From positions 2,046,001 through 2,110,000 of the forward strand of contig NZ_CP035493.1 of the NCBI RefSeq assembly GCF_004135385.1: a stretch of 64,000 nucleotides of DNA. Reading direction: 5' to 3'. The DNA is from Xylanimonas protaetiae (GTDB lineage Bacteria; Actinomycetota; Actinomycetes; Actinomycetales; Cellulomonadaceae). The notes beneath the pieces are model-generated. The model ran no database searches. It had not been told where the DNA came from and worked only from the letters and a program-made list of their open reading frames with translations. Every line of letters begins with the position of its first letter. Position 1 is the stretch's first letter. The position numbers and the translations under genes are program-made. Positions 43,574 to 52,150 of the stretch are shown in pieces.

Positions 43574-45648
43574 ATGAGCACCGCGTTCACCCCCGGCCCC
43601 CGCTTCGAGGGATGGCTTCCCGGCGTCGAGTCGATCTGCTACGGCGGCGACTACAACCCCGAGCAGTGGCCCGAGGAGGTCTGGCACGAGGACGTCGCGC
43701 TCATGCGCGAGGCGGGCGTCAACCTGGTGAGCATCGGCATCTTCTCGTGGGCGCTGCTCGAGCCGCGCGAGGGCGAGCTCGACCTCGCCTGGCTCGACCG
43801 GCTCTTCGACCTGCTGCACGCGCACGGCATCCGCGTCTCGCTCGGCACCCCCACCGCCTCGCCGCCCGCATGGTTCTTCCACGCCTACCCGGACGCCCGC
43901 GTCGTCACCGCCGAGGGCACCGTGCTGGGCTTCGGGTCGCGCGGCATGGCGGCGCCGTCGTCCCCGCAGTACCGCAGCGCCGCCGTGCGGATCGCCGGCG
44001 AGCTGGCCCGGCGCTACGGCGACCACCCGGCGCTCGCGCTGTGGCACGTGCACAACGAGTACGGCGCCCCCGTCAACTGGGACTTCTCGGAGCACGCGCA
44101 GCGTGCGTTCCGCGCGTGGCTGACGGACCGCTACGGCAGCCTCGACGCGCTCAACGCCGCCTGGGGCACCCGGTTCTGGGGCCAGGTGTACGGCGCGTGG
44201 GAGCACGTGGGCGTGCCGGCCGCGACGCCGTCCGTGGTCAACCCGGCCCAGAAGCTCGACTTCGCGCGGTTCAGCGACGCGATGCTGCGCGAGTGCTTCA
44301 CGGCCGAGCGCGACGCCATCCGGGCGCACTCCACCGTGCCCGTCACCACCAACTTCATGGCCGTCGCGTGCCCCGGCACCGACCTGTTCGCGTGGGCCCG
44401 CGAGGTCGACGTCGTCTCGAACGACCACTACCTCACCGCGGCCGACCCGCGGAACCATGTGGAGCTCGCCCTCGCGGCCGACCTGACCCGCTCGGTGGCG
44501 GGCGGCAAGCCGTGGATGCTGCTGGAGCACTCGACGTCGGCCGTCAACTGGCAGCCCCGCAACGTGGCCAAGCGCCCAGGGGAGGAGCTGCGCAACGCCG
44601 CCTCGCACCTGGGGCGCGGCGCCGACGCGATCATGTTCTTCCAGTGGCGGGCCTCGCGGTCCGGCGCGGAGAAGTTCCACTCGGCGATGCTCCCGCACGC
44701 CGGGACGGGCAGCCGCGTCTGGCGCGAGGTCGTCGACCTCGGCGCGACGCTGGGCAGGCTCGGCGAGCTGCGCGGGTCGCGCACGCGGGCCGACGCCGCG
44801 ATCCTGTGGGACCAGGAGTCGTTCTGGGCGCAGAACCTGGAGTGGCGCCCGAGCGTCGACGCCGACCCCGCCGAGCGCGTCCGGACCTTCCACGACCGCC
44901 TGTGGCGCGACGGCCTGACGGTCGACCTGGCGCACCCGGGCCAGGACCTCAGCGGGTACCCGCTCGTGGTCGCCCCGGCGTCGTACCTGCTCACCGCGGA
45001 CTCCGCCGCAAACCTCACGCGCTACGTGGAGGGCGGCGGCACGCTCCTGGTCTCGTACTTCTCCGGGATCGTGGACGAGCACGACCGCGTGCACGAGGGC
45101 GGGTTCATGGCGCCGCTGCGCGGCGCGCTCGGCGTGTGGGTCGAGGAGTTCCTGCCGCTGCGGGAGGGCGAGAGCCTCGAGGTCACGGGCCTGCGCGGCG
45201 ACGGTGCGCCCACCGCCGGCACCGTGTGGTCCGACGCCCTCGTGCTCGACGGCGCCGACGTCGTCGCGACGTACGCCACCGGCCCCGCGGCCGGCGGCCC
45301 CGCCGTGACCCGCCACCGCCGGGGGCGGGCACCGGCTGGTACCTGAGCACGCAGCTCGACGTCGAGGCGCTCGCCCCGCTCCTGGGACGGGTGTACGCCG
45401 ACGCCGGCATCGCGCCCTCGGGCCTCCCGGAGGACGTCGAGGTGCTGCGGCGCGTGGCGGGCGGGACGGAGTACACGGTCGCCATCAACCACGGCGACAC
45501 GCCCGTGCGCGTCCCCGTGCCGGCCGGCACGGTGGACCTGCTGGACCCCGACGCGACGGACGACGCGGCCGGCAACGCGGCAACGCCGTCGGTCGTGGTG
45601 CCGGCCAACGCGGTGCGCGTCCTGCGATCCGTGGCGCGCGACGGCTGA
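43574..45648 (+). CDS. Beta-galactosidase (GH42), frameshifted near the C-terminus
   Basis: Cytoplasmic GH42 enzyme cleaving beta-galactosides from galactan oligomers. Motifs: YGGDYNPEQWPEEVWHED, FSWALLEPREGEL, acid/base Glu in LWHVHNEYGAPVNW and nucleophile Glu in WMLLEHSTSAVNWQPRN. The middle trimerisation domain and the C-terminal domain follow. As written, a stop appears at 45344-45346, but a different frame continues with GTGWYLSTQLDVEALAPLLG and the usual GH42 ending up to 45648. One missing base in the G5 run at 45321-45325 would fuse them into 691 aa, exactly the length of the second GH42 here. Confidence 0.85.
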
Positions 45649-45689
45649 GCCCGGCCGGCGGCCCCGCCCACCAGCCGGCCGCCCCCTCC

Positions 45690-45750
45690 TTTCAACGTCG
45701 TACTTCGTTGCGTTCTGATCGCCAGAACGCAACGAAGTACGACGTTGAAA
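45690..45750. repeat. Long inverted repeat, perfect 28-bp arms
   Basis: Arms 45690-45717 and 45723-45750 pair perfectly over a 5-nt loop; C-rich and G-rich flanks extend it with a one-base bulge. The arm contains TTTCAACGTCGTACTTCG and matches the element at 21529-21601 in order and sequence (TTTC, GTCGTAC, TTGCG). It lies after the GH42 gene and 37 bp before the SBF-like gene. Confidence 0.9.
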
Positions 45751-45786
45751 GGGAGGGGGGTTCGGCCCGGTCGGTAGGGTTCCCGG

Positions 45787-46767
45787 GTGCGGCGCATCGT
45801 GAGGACCTGGGTGGACCCCTTCATCGTCACGTTGCTCGGCGTGCTCCTGCTCGGGCTCGTGGTGCCCTTCGGGCCGGGCGTGCTGCACGCGCTCGGCGTC
45901 GCGGCGGACGCCGCCGTCGTGCTGCTGTTCCTCCTGTACGGGGCGCGCCTGCCCGTGCGCGACGTGGTCGCCGGGCTGCGGCACTGGCGGCTCCAGTCGG
46001 CGATCCTCGCCGCGACCTTCGTGCTGTTTCCCGTGCTCGGCCTCGTGGCCCGGCGGGTCGCCGAGCCGTGGCTCGGCGAGGGGCTCGCGCTCGGCCTGCT
46101 CTACGTCTGCCTGCTGCCCTCGACCGTCCAGTCGTCGGTGGCCATGGTGTCCATGGCCCGCGGCAACGTCGCCGGCGCGATCTGCGGTGCCACCGTGTCC
46201 AACCTGCTGGGCATGCTGGTGACGCCGGTCCTGGTGCTCTGGCTCCTGCACGACGTCGTCGTCGGCTCGGCGGGGGCCGCCTCGATCGGGTTCGGGCGGT
46301 TCGGCGACGTGCTGCTCACGCTGCTGCTGCCGTTCGTCGTCGGACAGCTGGCGCAGCGCTGGGTGGGCGGCTGGGTGCGGGCGCACCGGCCGCTGACGCT
46401 CGCCGTCGACCGCGGGACGATCCTGCTCGTCGTGCTCGGCGCGGTGGCGAGCGCGACGGCGGCCGGCACGTGGGCGGGCCTGTCGGTGTGGACGGTTGTC
46501 GCCCTCGTGGCGGTGTGCGGCGTGGTGCTGGCCGTCGTGCTGGCGGTGACGTGGTGGGGCGGGCAGGCGGCGGGGCTCAGCCGCGCCGACCGCATCGCCC
46601 TGCTGCACTGCGGCTCCACGAAGTCGCTGGCCACGGGCCTGCCCATGGCGGGCGTGCTGCTCCCGGCGGCCCTGCTGGGCGCGGTCGTGGCGCCGGTCGT
46701 GGCGTTCCACCAGCTCGAGCTCATGGTGTGCACGGTGCTGGCGAAGCGGCAGGCGCTGCGGAGCTGA
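45787..46767 (+). CDS. SBF-like (bile acid:sodium symporter family) transporter
   Basis: 326-aa membrane protein with about nine or ten helices, of the YfeH-like SBF group. Signatures: VVLLFLLYGARLPVRDVVAGLRHWRLQ (in parts), LGLLYVCLLPSTVQSSVAMVSMARGNVAGAICGATVSNLLG (in parts) and LLHCGSTKSLATGLPMAGVLL, where the two crossover motifs bind sodium in relatives. The GTG at 45787 is the first start after the inverted repeat. Substrate is unknown; relatives move organic acids or sterol-like anions. Confidence 0.85.
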   Translation: MRRIVRTWVDPFIVTLLGVLLLGLVVPFGPGVLHALGVAADAAVVLLFLLYGARLPVRDVVAGLRHWRLQSAILAATFVLFPVLGLVARRVAEPWLGEGLALGLLYVCLLPSTVQSSVAMVSMARGNVAGAICGATVSNLLGMLVTPVLVLWLLHDVVVGSAGAASIGFGRFGDVLLTLLLPFVVGQLAQRWVGGWVRAHRPLTLAVDRGTILLVVLGAVASATAAGTWAGLSVWTVVALVAVCGVVLAVVLAVTWWGGQAAGLSRADRIALLHCGSTKSLATGLPMAGVLLPAALLGAVVAPVVAFHQLELMVCTVLAKRQALRS

Positions 46768-46776
46768 GCGGGGCCC

Positions 46777-47868
46777 TCAGCGCGGCGCCGGCGCCGTCGA
46801 CTCCCGGACCTCCAGGTGCGGGCTCAGCACCACGCGGTGCACGGGCCGGCCCGGGTCGGCGAGGCGCTTGACGAGCAGGTCGACGGCCGCCCGGCCCACG
46901 GACGTGCGCGGCGGGCTCACCGCCGTCAGCGCGGGGCTGTAGAGGCGGGCCACCTCGTCGTCGTACGCGACGACCGACAGGTCGTGCGGCACCGACAGGC
47001 CGCGGTCCTGCGCGTGCTGCACGAACGCCATCGCGTCGGGGTCGGAGTGCACGAGCAGGGCCGTCGTGCCCGTCGTCAGCGTCGTCTCGAGGATCGCCTC
47101 GACCTGCCTGTCGAAGCCCGGGTCGCGCCGGTCGGGGATCGTCCGCTCGAAGTGCGCGGTCGCGTCGAGCTCGAGCTCCGCGACGGCACGCCGCCAGCCC
47201 GCGGCGATCTTGCGCGACGTCGGCGACGGGCCGTTGACGACGAGCCCCAGGTGGCGGTGGCCGAGGTCGGCGAGGTGCCGCACGGCCATGAGCGCGCCGA
47301 GCGCGTGGTCGGTGCGGACCGACTCGACGGCCTCGTGGTGCGGCTCGAGGCGCCCGTCGCGCTCGACGAGCACGCTCGGCACGTCGGCCTCGGCGAGCCA
47401 CTGGAGCAGGTCCTGCGACCGCGGGCTGTCCGAGTTGGGCGCGAGCACGAGCCCGCGCACGCCGTCGCGCTCGACGAGGCGGCGCACAGCGGGCACCTCG
47501 TCCACGGCCTGGTAGGACGAGCCGCGCAGCTGCGTGCGCAGCCCGTGCTTGGCGGCCTCGGCCTCGACGCCGCGCACGACGCCCGGCCAGTAGTAGTCGA
47601 GCGACGGGACGAGCACGCCGATGGCGGACTCCCGCGTCGCGGGCTCGGCGCCGCGGCCGCCGTCCGTGCGGGCGACGGCGCCGCCGTGGACGCGGTCGAG
47701 CAGGCCCTCGGCCTCGAGCTGGGCGATGTCCCGCCGCACCGTCACGGGCGTGACGGCGAGCTGCTCGACCAGGTCGGCGACCCGCACCGCGCCGTCGCGC
47801 GCGAGCACGCCCAGCAGGTAGGTGCGGCGCTCGGCGGCGAGCGGGGGACGGGACGTGGGCTCGGTCAA
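46777..47868 (-). CDS. Hybrid regulator: DeoR-type HTH with LacI-type sensor
   Basis: 363-aa regulator. Unlike the LacI proteins here, its N-terminal 60 residues are a DeoR winged HTH (AERRTYLLGVLARDGAVRVADLVEQLAVTPVTVRRDIAQLE in parts). The rest is a LacI-type periplasmic-binding domain (IGVLVPSLDYYWPGVVRGVEAEA in parts; HRHLGLVVNGPSP; LSVVAYDDEVARLYSPALTAV in parts). The likely start is TTG 47868, after GAGGAG, overlapping the stop of the heparinase-like gene (TTGA). It is the best candidate regulator for the divergent operon at 50166. Confidence 0.85.
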   Translation of the reverse strand: MTEPTSRPPLAAERRTYLLGVLARDGAVRVADLVEQLAVTPVTVRRDIAQLEAEGLLDRVHGGAVARTDGGRGAEPATRESAIGVLVPSLDYYWPGVVRGVEAEAAKHGLRTQLRGSSYQAVDEVPAVRRLVERDGVRGLVLAPNSDSPRSQDLLQWLAEADVPSVLVERDGRLEPHHEAVESVRTDHALGALMAVRHLADLGHRHLGLVVNGPSPTSRKIAAGWRRAVAELELDATAHFERTIPDRRDPGFDRQVEAILETTLTTGTTALLVHSDPDAMAFVQHAQDRGLSVPHDLSVVAYDDEVARLYSPALTAVSPPRTSVGRAAVDLLVKRLADPGRPVHRVVLSPHLEVRESTAPAPR

Positions 47869-50009
47869 CGCGACTCCTCGGCGATGGCGGGCGCGTCCTG
47901 CCCGACGCGACGGACGTCTCCGTCGACGCCGGCGGGGACGTCGGTAGAGACGTCGGCGGAGACGTCTGCGGGGACGGCGACGACGGTGACGACGACGTCG
48001 CGCCGGCCGGTCACGTCGAGCTCGATGCGGGTCAGGTGCCCGCCCCAGACGGCGGAGAGCAGGGGGTCGTCGAGCTCGCGCACGGTCGTCGACGCCGGGA
48101 CGTCGGCCGGCCAGGCGAGGCGCACGGGTGTCGCGCCGTCGAGGGGGACGACGACGGCGCCCCCGTCGTGGAGCGTGACCTCGCCCGCCGCGAGCAGGTG
48201 CACGGCGGTGCGCGGGCCTGAGCCGGTGCCGGTGCCGGAGCCGGAGCCGGAGCCAGGGCCGGTGCCGGGCCAGGCTCCGGGGTCGGCGCCACCAGCGCCG
48301 ACGTCGTCCGCGCCGAGCTCCCACGCGTCGCGCACCTCGACGCGCGGACGGGGCCCGCGTGTCAGGACGGCCGCGCGGCGCCAGGCTCGCAGGCCGGGGC
48401 TCGGGTAGGCGGTGGCGAGGTCGAGCGCGAGGCCTCCGGCGGCGCCGTCGAGCAAGGGCTCCACCGCCGTCGCGCGGAAGCCGCGGCCGACGCCCTGCGT
48501 CGCGCCCGCCACGAGCGGGACGTTGTGCCACGCGCTCTGCAGGGGCCACAGCGTGTACCGGTCGGGCCCGAACGTCGCTGCCGTGTACGTCGGGCGGCCC
48601 GCGTCGACCAGCACGGGCACGCCGTCGGACGCCACGACGAACGAGCCGACGTCCAGGTGGTTGTGGTGCTCGCCGTTGTGCCCGCCCTTGACCGTGAGCG
48701 TGAGCCCGTCGCCGGCCCCGGTGCGCTCGCGGGCGACGCGCACCTGGACGGACGGGAGCCACACGTCGCGCGGCAGCGGGGAGGCGCCCGGGCGAGCGGC
48801 CGCCCACGCCGCGTCGGTCAGGGTGCGCAGCAGGCGGCCGAGGCCCTCGGCCTCGCTCGCCACGGGCGCGCCGGGCACCCGGTGCGCGGCGGCGTGCGCC
48901 TCCGCGTCCCGGTCGCCGACGTGGCGCGCCGCGCGGTGCAGCGCGGCCCACGCCGTGTCCGCCGACCCGCGCGCGGGCCCGTCGGCCACGTTGAGGTGCC
49001 ACGGCCCGCCCAGGTGGACGCGGTGGGGGAACGCGACGGTCTCGCGCAGCGCGGGCACCGTGGTGGCGGCGTCGAGCCGGCCGGCGGTGGCGTGCGCGAG
49101 CAGCTCGAGCGCCTCCAGGGTGCGCCCGGCGCCGTTCCACCAGTAGTGGAAGCCCTCGTCGACGGCGCCGTCGGCGGGCAGGCCGGCCACGTAGCGGTCC
49201 AGGCCCTCGACCACCAGGGCGACGACGTGCGCGCGCAGGGCCTCCTCGCCGGGGCCGTCGAGCAGCCGCAGCGCGGCGGCGAGCACGTTGCCGTGGATCC
49301 ACGGGTTCCAGTTGTGCGGGTCGCCGTCCAGCCCGATCCAGTGCCAGTCCCGGCGGGTGACGAACGGGTCGACCACGCGCACGCGCGTCTCGTGCCGCAG
49401 CCGTGCGCGCACGCCCGGCCACCGGTCGTCCAGCAGCGGGCCGAGCAGCTGGTCGGCCCACGCGAGCTGCGCGGCGACCTCGCCGGCGCCCAGGTCGAGG
49501 AACGGGTCGGTGACGGTCGGCACCACGGCGCCGTGGCGCTCGAACGTGTCGTCGTGCGCGGGCCAGCACCAGGAGGACTGCTCGCACAGCTGCCACAGGC
49601 CGTCCACGGCCTCGTCGAGCGCGGCGTCGGCGTCGGGCGTCCCGGCGGTCGCGGCGGCCGCGACGACGGCGCGGGACACGCGGCGCGTCCGCGCGAAGAC
49701 GAGGGCCTCGTGCTCGCTGCGGTCGCCGTCGCGCCAGCGCCGTACGGCCGTCGCGGCGCGGGGGAGGGGCCAGGGGGTGCCGCGCTCGGCGCGGGCGCGG
49801 GCCGCGACGTCATCGACGGTGACGCGGTCGGCGGTGCCGCCGACGGTGACGCGGTCGGCGGTGCCGGCGGGGCCCCAGACCGCGCGGTCGGTGGCGGGCG
49901 CGACCGGCAGCGCGTCGTCGGGCGCGCGCAGCAGCCGGGCCAGCGGCGCGGCGTCCAGGGCGGGCGCGAACGCCGCGGCGAGGGGACCACGGAACGGCGA
50001 AGGCGGCAC
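47865..50009 (-). CDS. Heparinase II/III-like polysaccharide lyase
   Basis: 714-aa protein with the alpha/alpha-toroid plus beta-sandwich layout of heparinase II/III lyases. Motifs: IGLDGDPHNWNPWIHGNVLAAAL (in parts), EGFHYWWNGAGRTLEALELL and LTVKGGHNGEHHNHLDVGSFVVASDG (in parts), the last being the family's conserved His/Asn patch before the sandwich. There is no signal peptide, so it probably acts on imported oligosaccharides. The C-terminal domain carries a Gly-Ser-Thr stretch from a 6-bp repeat, and the N-terminus a 27-bp repeat. It precedes the DeoR/LacI regulator. The exact uronic-acid substrate is unknown. Confidence 0.82.
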   Translation of the reverse strand: MPPSPFRGPLAAAFAPALDAAPLARLLRAPDDALPVAPATDRAVWGPAGTADRVTVGGTADRVTVDDVAARARAERGTPWPLPRAATAVRRWRDGDRSEHEALVFARTRRVSRAVVAAAATAGTPDADAALDEAVDGLWQLCEQSSWCWPAHDDTFERHGAVVPTVTDPFLDLGAGEVAAQLAWADQLLGPLLDDRWPGVRARLRHETRVRVVDPFVTRRDWHWIGLDGDPHNWNPWIHGNVLAAALRLLDGPGEEALRAHVVALVVEGLDRYVAGLPADGAVDEGFHYWWNGAGRTLEALELLAHATAGRLDAATTVPALRETVAFPHRVHLGGPWHLNVADGPARGSADTAWAALHRAARHVGDRDAEAHAAAHRVPGAPVASEAEGLGRLLRTLTDAAWAAARPGASPLPRDVWLPSVQVRVARERTGAGDGLTLTVKGGHNGEHHNHLDVGSFVVASDGVPVLVDAGRPTYTAATFGPDRYTLWPLQSAWHNVPLVAGATQGVGRGFRATAVEPLLDGAAGGLALDLATAYPSPGLRAWRRAAVLTRGPRPRVEVRDAWELGADDVGAGGADPGAWPGTGPGSGSGSGTGTGSGPRTAVHLLAAGEVTLHDGGAVVVPLDGATPVRLAWPADVPASTTVRELDDPLLSAVWGGHLTRIELDVTGRRDVVVTVVAVPADVSADVSTDVPAGVDGDVRRVGQDAPAIAEESR
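48221..48266. repeat. 6-bp microsatellite-like repeat in heparinase-like gene
   Basis: Imperfect runs of GCCGGT and GCCGGA encode a Gly/Ser/Thr linker in the beta-sandwich half of the protein. The period keeps the frame. Confidence 0.8.
49815..49868. repeat. 27-bp direct repeat (2 copies) in heparinase-like gene
   Basis: Two 27-bp units (49815-49841, 49842-49868) starting GACGGTGACGCGGTCGGCGG encode GTADRVTV twice. They share the GGTCGGCGGT core and the period of the 8-copy array at 22261-22476, whose product unit also contains TAD. Confidence 0.85.
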
Positions 50010-50064
50010 TGAAGCTCCCGGGGGCGTGGGCCTCGTCGTCGAGGCCAGCCACAGACTAGACGAG

Positions 50065-50100
50065 AACGATCAGAAATGAACATTACGGATAGGTAACGAT
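50065..50100. promoter_or_regulatory. Direct AACGAT repeats in the divergent gap
   Basis: AACGAT at 50065-50070 and 50095-50100, 30 bp apart (about three helical turns), between the heparinase-like gene and the DUF2264 operon. It is a weak candidate for the DeoR/LacI hybrid regulator. Confidence 0.25.
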
Positions 50101-50165
50101 GGTTGCCGAACGGAATCGGGGGTGAATACCTTCCTTCTCGTTCACTTCGACGACGAAGGAAGACG

Positions 50166-52094
50166 ATGACCTCCGAGGCCTCAGCCCTCACCGACAGCGA
50201 CGGCGCTGCGACCCGTGCCCGCCTCGCGGCGCTCGCCGACCGCATGCTCGCCGCTGTCCGTCCCTACGCCTCGCCCGGCCACGGACGCATCACGCTCCCC
50301 GGCCCGGAGGGCGGCTACGGCCGGGCCGTCGACGGTCTCGAGGGCTTCGTCCGCACCTTCCTGCTCGCCGGGTTCCGCCTGGCGGGCGAGCGGGGCGCCG
50401 ACCCCGCCCACCTCGCCGAGTTCTACGCGCGCGGCCTCGCCACCGGCGTCGACGGCGCGGCCCCCGATCGCTGGGTCCGCATGAGCGAGCACGGCCAGGC
50501 GAAGGTCGAGGCGGCCTCGCTCGCGCTCGTGCTCGACATGACGCGCCCCTGGATCTGGGACCGCCTCGACGCCCTCACGCAAGAGCGCCTCGTCGAGTAC
50601 CTCGCCGAGTGCGTCGGCGACACCACCTACCCGCGCAACAACTGGGTGTGGTTCCGCATCGTCGTGCAGACCTTCCTGCGGTCCGTCGGCGGCCCGTGGT
50701 CGGCCGACGACGTCGCGGACGACCTCGCCTCCCACGACGCCTGGTTCCACGCCGACGGCTGGTATGCCGACGGCGACGAGCGCGCCTTCGACCACTACGT
50801 CGGCTGGGCGATGCACCTGTACCCCGCGCTCTGGGCGCGCATGCAGGGCGCGGCCGACCTCGCCGCCCCTCGTCGCCAGAAGGACCACGAGCGTCTCGAC
50901 CGGTTCCTCCAGGACGCGGTCACCCTGGTGGGCGCCGACGGCTCGCCCCTGCTCCAGGGCCGCAGCCTCGTCTACCGCTTCGCGGCGGCCGCCCCGTTCT
51001 GGGTGGGCGCGCTCGACGAGGTGCCGTCGCTGTCCCCGGGCCTGCTGCGCACGGCCGGCGCGTCCGTCGTCGAGCACTTCACCGCGCGCGGCGTGCCCGG
51101 TGACGACGGCCTGCTCACCACGGGCTGGCACGGCGTGTGGCGCCCGCTCGCGCAGTTGTACTCGGGCACCGGCTCGCCGTACTGGGCCAGCAAGGGGCTG
51201 CTCGGTCTCGCGCTGCCGGCCGACCACCCCGTGTGGACCGCTCCTGCCGAGCCCCTGCCCGTGCAGGCGGGCGACGTGCTGCGTGCCGTCGCCGCCCCGG
51301 GGTGGGTCGTGTCCGGCACGCGGTCCGACGGCGTCGTGCGCGTCGTCAACCACGGCACCGACCACGCCCGCGTCGGCGACCGCACGGGCGACTCGCCGCT
51401 CTACGCGCGGCTCGGCTACTCGACCGCCACGAGCCCCTGGCTCGACGCCGCGAGCTGGACCGCCCCCGCCGACGGGTCGGTCACGCTCGTCGGGACGCGC
51501 GGGGAGCACGACGGCGAGCCGACGCACCGCACCGGCATGACGCTGCTCGGGGCGGAGGTCGTCGACGGCGTCGGCGTCGCCGCGTCGCGGGCCGTCGCGC
51601 ACTGGCTCGTGCCCGACGCGGCCCAGGTGCACCACGGCTCGGGCCGCCACGGCGTCGCCACCGACGCCGGCACGCTCACGGTCGTCTCGCTCGTGCGGGG
51701 CGCCTGGGAGGTGCGGCTCGCCCGCGTCGACGCGCTCGCCGACGGCGTCGCACCCACCGACGTCCGGCTGCGCGTCAGCGGCTGGCCCGTCGTCGACGGC
51801 GACGGGCCCGAGGGCGACGGCGACCGGCTCGACTCGCGCGTCGAGCCGCTCACCGCGGCCGACGGCACCAAGACCGGCACGGACGAGCGCGTCGACGCCG
51901 TCCCGCTCGGCACCCCCGGCTCCGTCTCCCGGGCCCCCTGGGCCGAGACCGACGTGCTGCCCGGAACCTGGTTCGCGGCCGCCGTGGGGCTGGGCCGCGA
52001 CCTTCCCGCCCGCCCCGTCCTCGTGCTCGACGGCGACGCCGCCGTCGTGACCTGGCCCGACGGCACCACGACCCGCTCCGCACTGCCGGCCTGA
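50166..52094 (+). CDS. DUF2264 domain protein (probable glycan-active enzyme)
   Basis: 642-aa cytoplasmic protein. The N-terminal ~360 residues form an alpha-helical toroid-like DUF2264 domain (EGGYGRAVDGLEGFVRTFLLAGFRLAG in parts; YPRNNWVWFRIVVQTFLRSVGG in parts; GWYADGDERAFDHYVGWAMHLYPALWA in parts), with Asp, Glu and Trp residues like those of glycan hydrolases. The rest is a beta-rich domain. DUF2264 genes recur in uronic-acid polysaccharide loci, and some members are, from memory, assigned to a glycoside hydrolase family acting on uronate-bearing glycans; I cannot verify this here. It heads the operon of the KduI/KduD module. ATG 50166 has GAAGGAAGA upstream. Confidence 0.75.
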   Translation: MTSEASALTDSDGAATRARLAALADRMLAAVRPYASPGHGRITLPGPEGGYGRAVDGLEGFVRTFLLAGFRLAGERGADPAHLAEFYARGLATGVDGAAPDRWVRMSEHGQAKVEAASLALVLDMTRPWIWDRLDALTQERLVEYLAECVGDTTYPRNNWVWFRIVVQTFLRSVGGPWSADDVADDLASHDAWFHADGWYADGDERAFDHYVGWAMHLYPALWARMQGAADLAAPRRQKDHERLDRFLQDAVTLVGADGSPLLQGRSLVYRFAAAAPFWVGALDEVPSLSPGLLRTAGASVVEHFTARGVPGDDGLLTTGWHGVWRPLAQLYSGTGSPYWASKGLLGLALPADHPVWTAPAEPLPVQAGDVLRAVAAPGWVVSGTRSDGVVRVVNHGTDHARVGDRTGDSPLYARLGYSTATSPWLDAASWTAPADGSVTLVGTRGEHDGEPTHRTGMTLLGAEVVDGVGVAASRAVAHWLVPDAAQVHHGSGRHGVATDAGTLTVVSLVRGAWEVRLARVDALADGVAPTDVRLRVSGWPVVDGDGPEGDGDRLDSRVEPLTAADGTKTGTDERVDAVPLGTPGSVSRAPWAETDVLPGTWFAAAVGLGRDLPARPVLVLDGDAAVVTWPDGTTTRSALPA

Positions 52095-52150
52095 CCGGCG
52101 CCACCCCCGAAGGGCCCGATGGCGAGCCCTGACTCGAAGGAGAGCAACCG

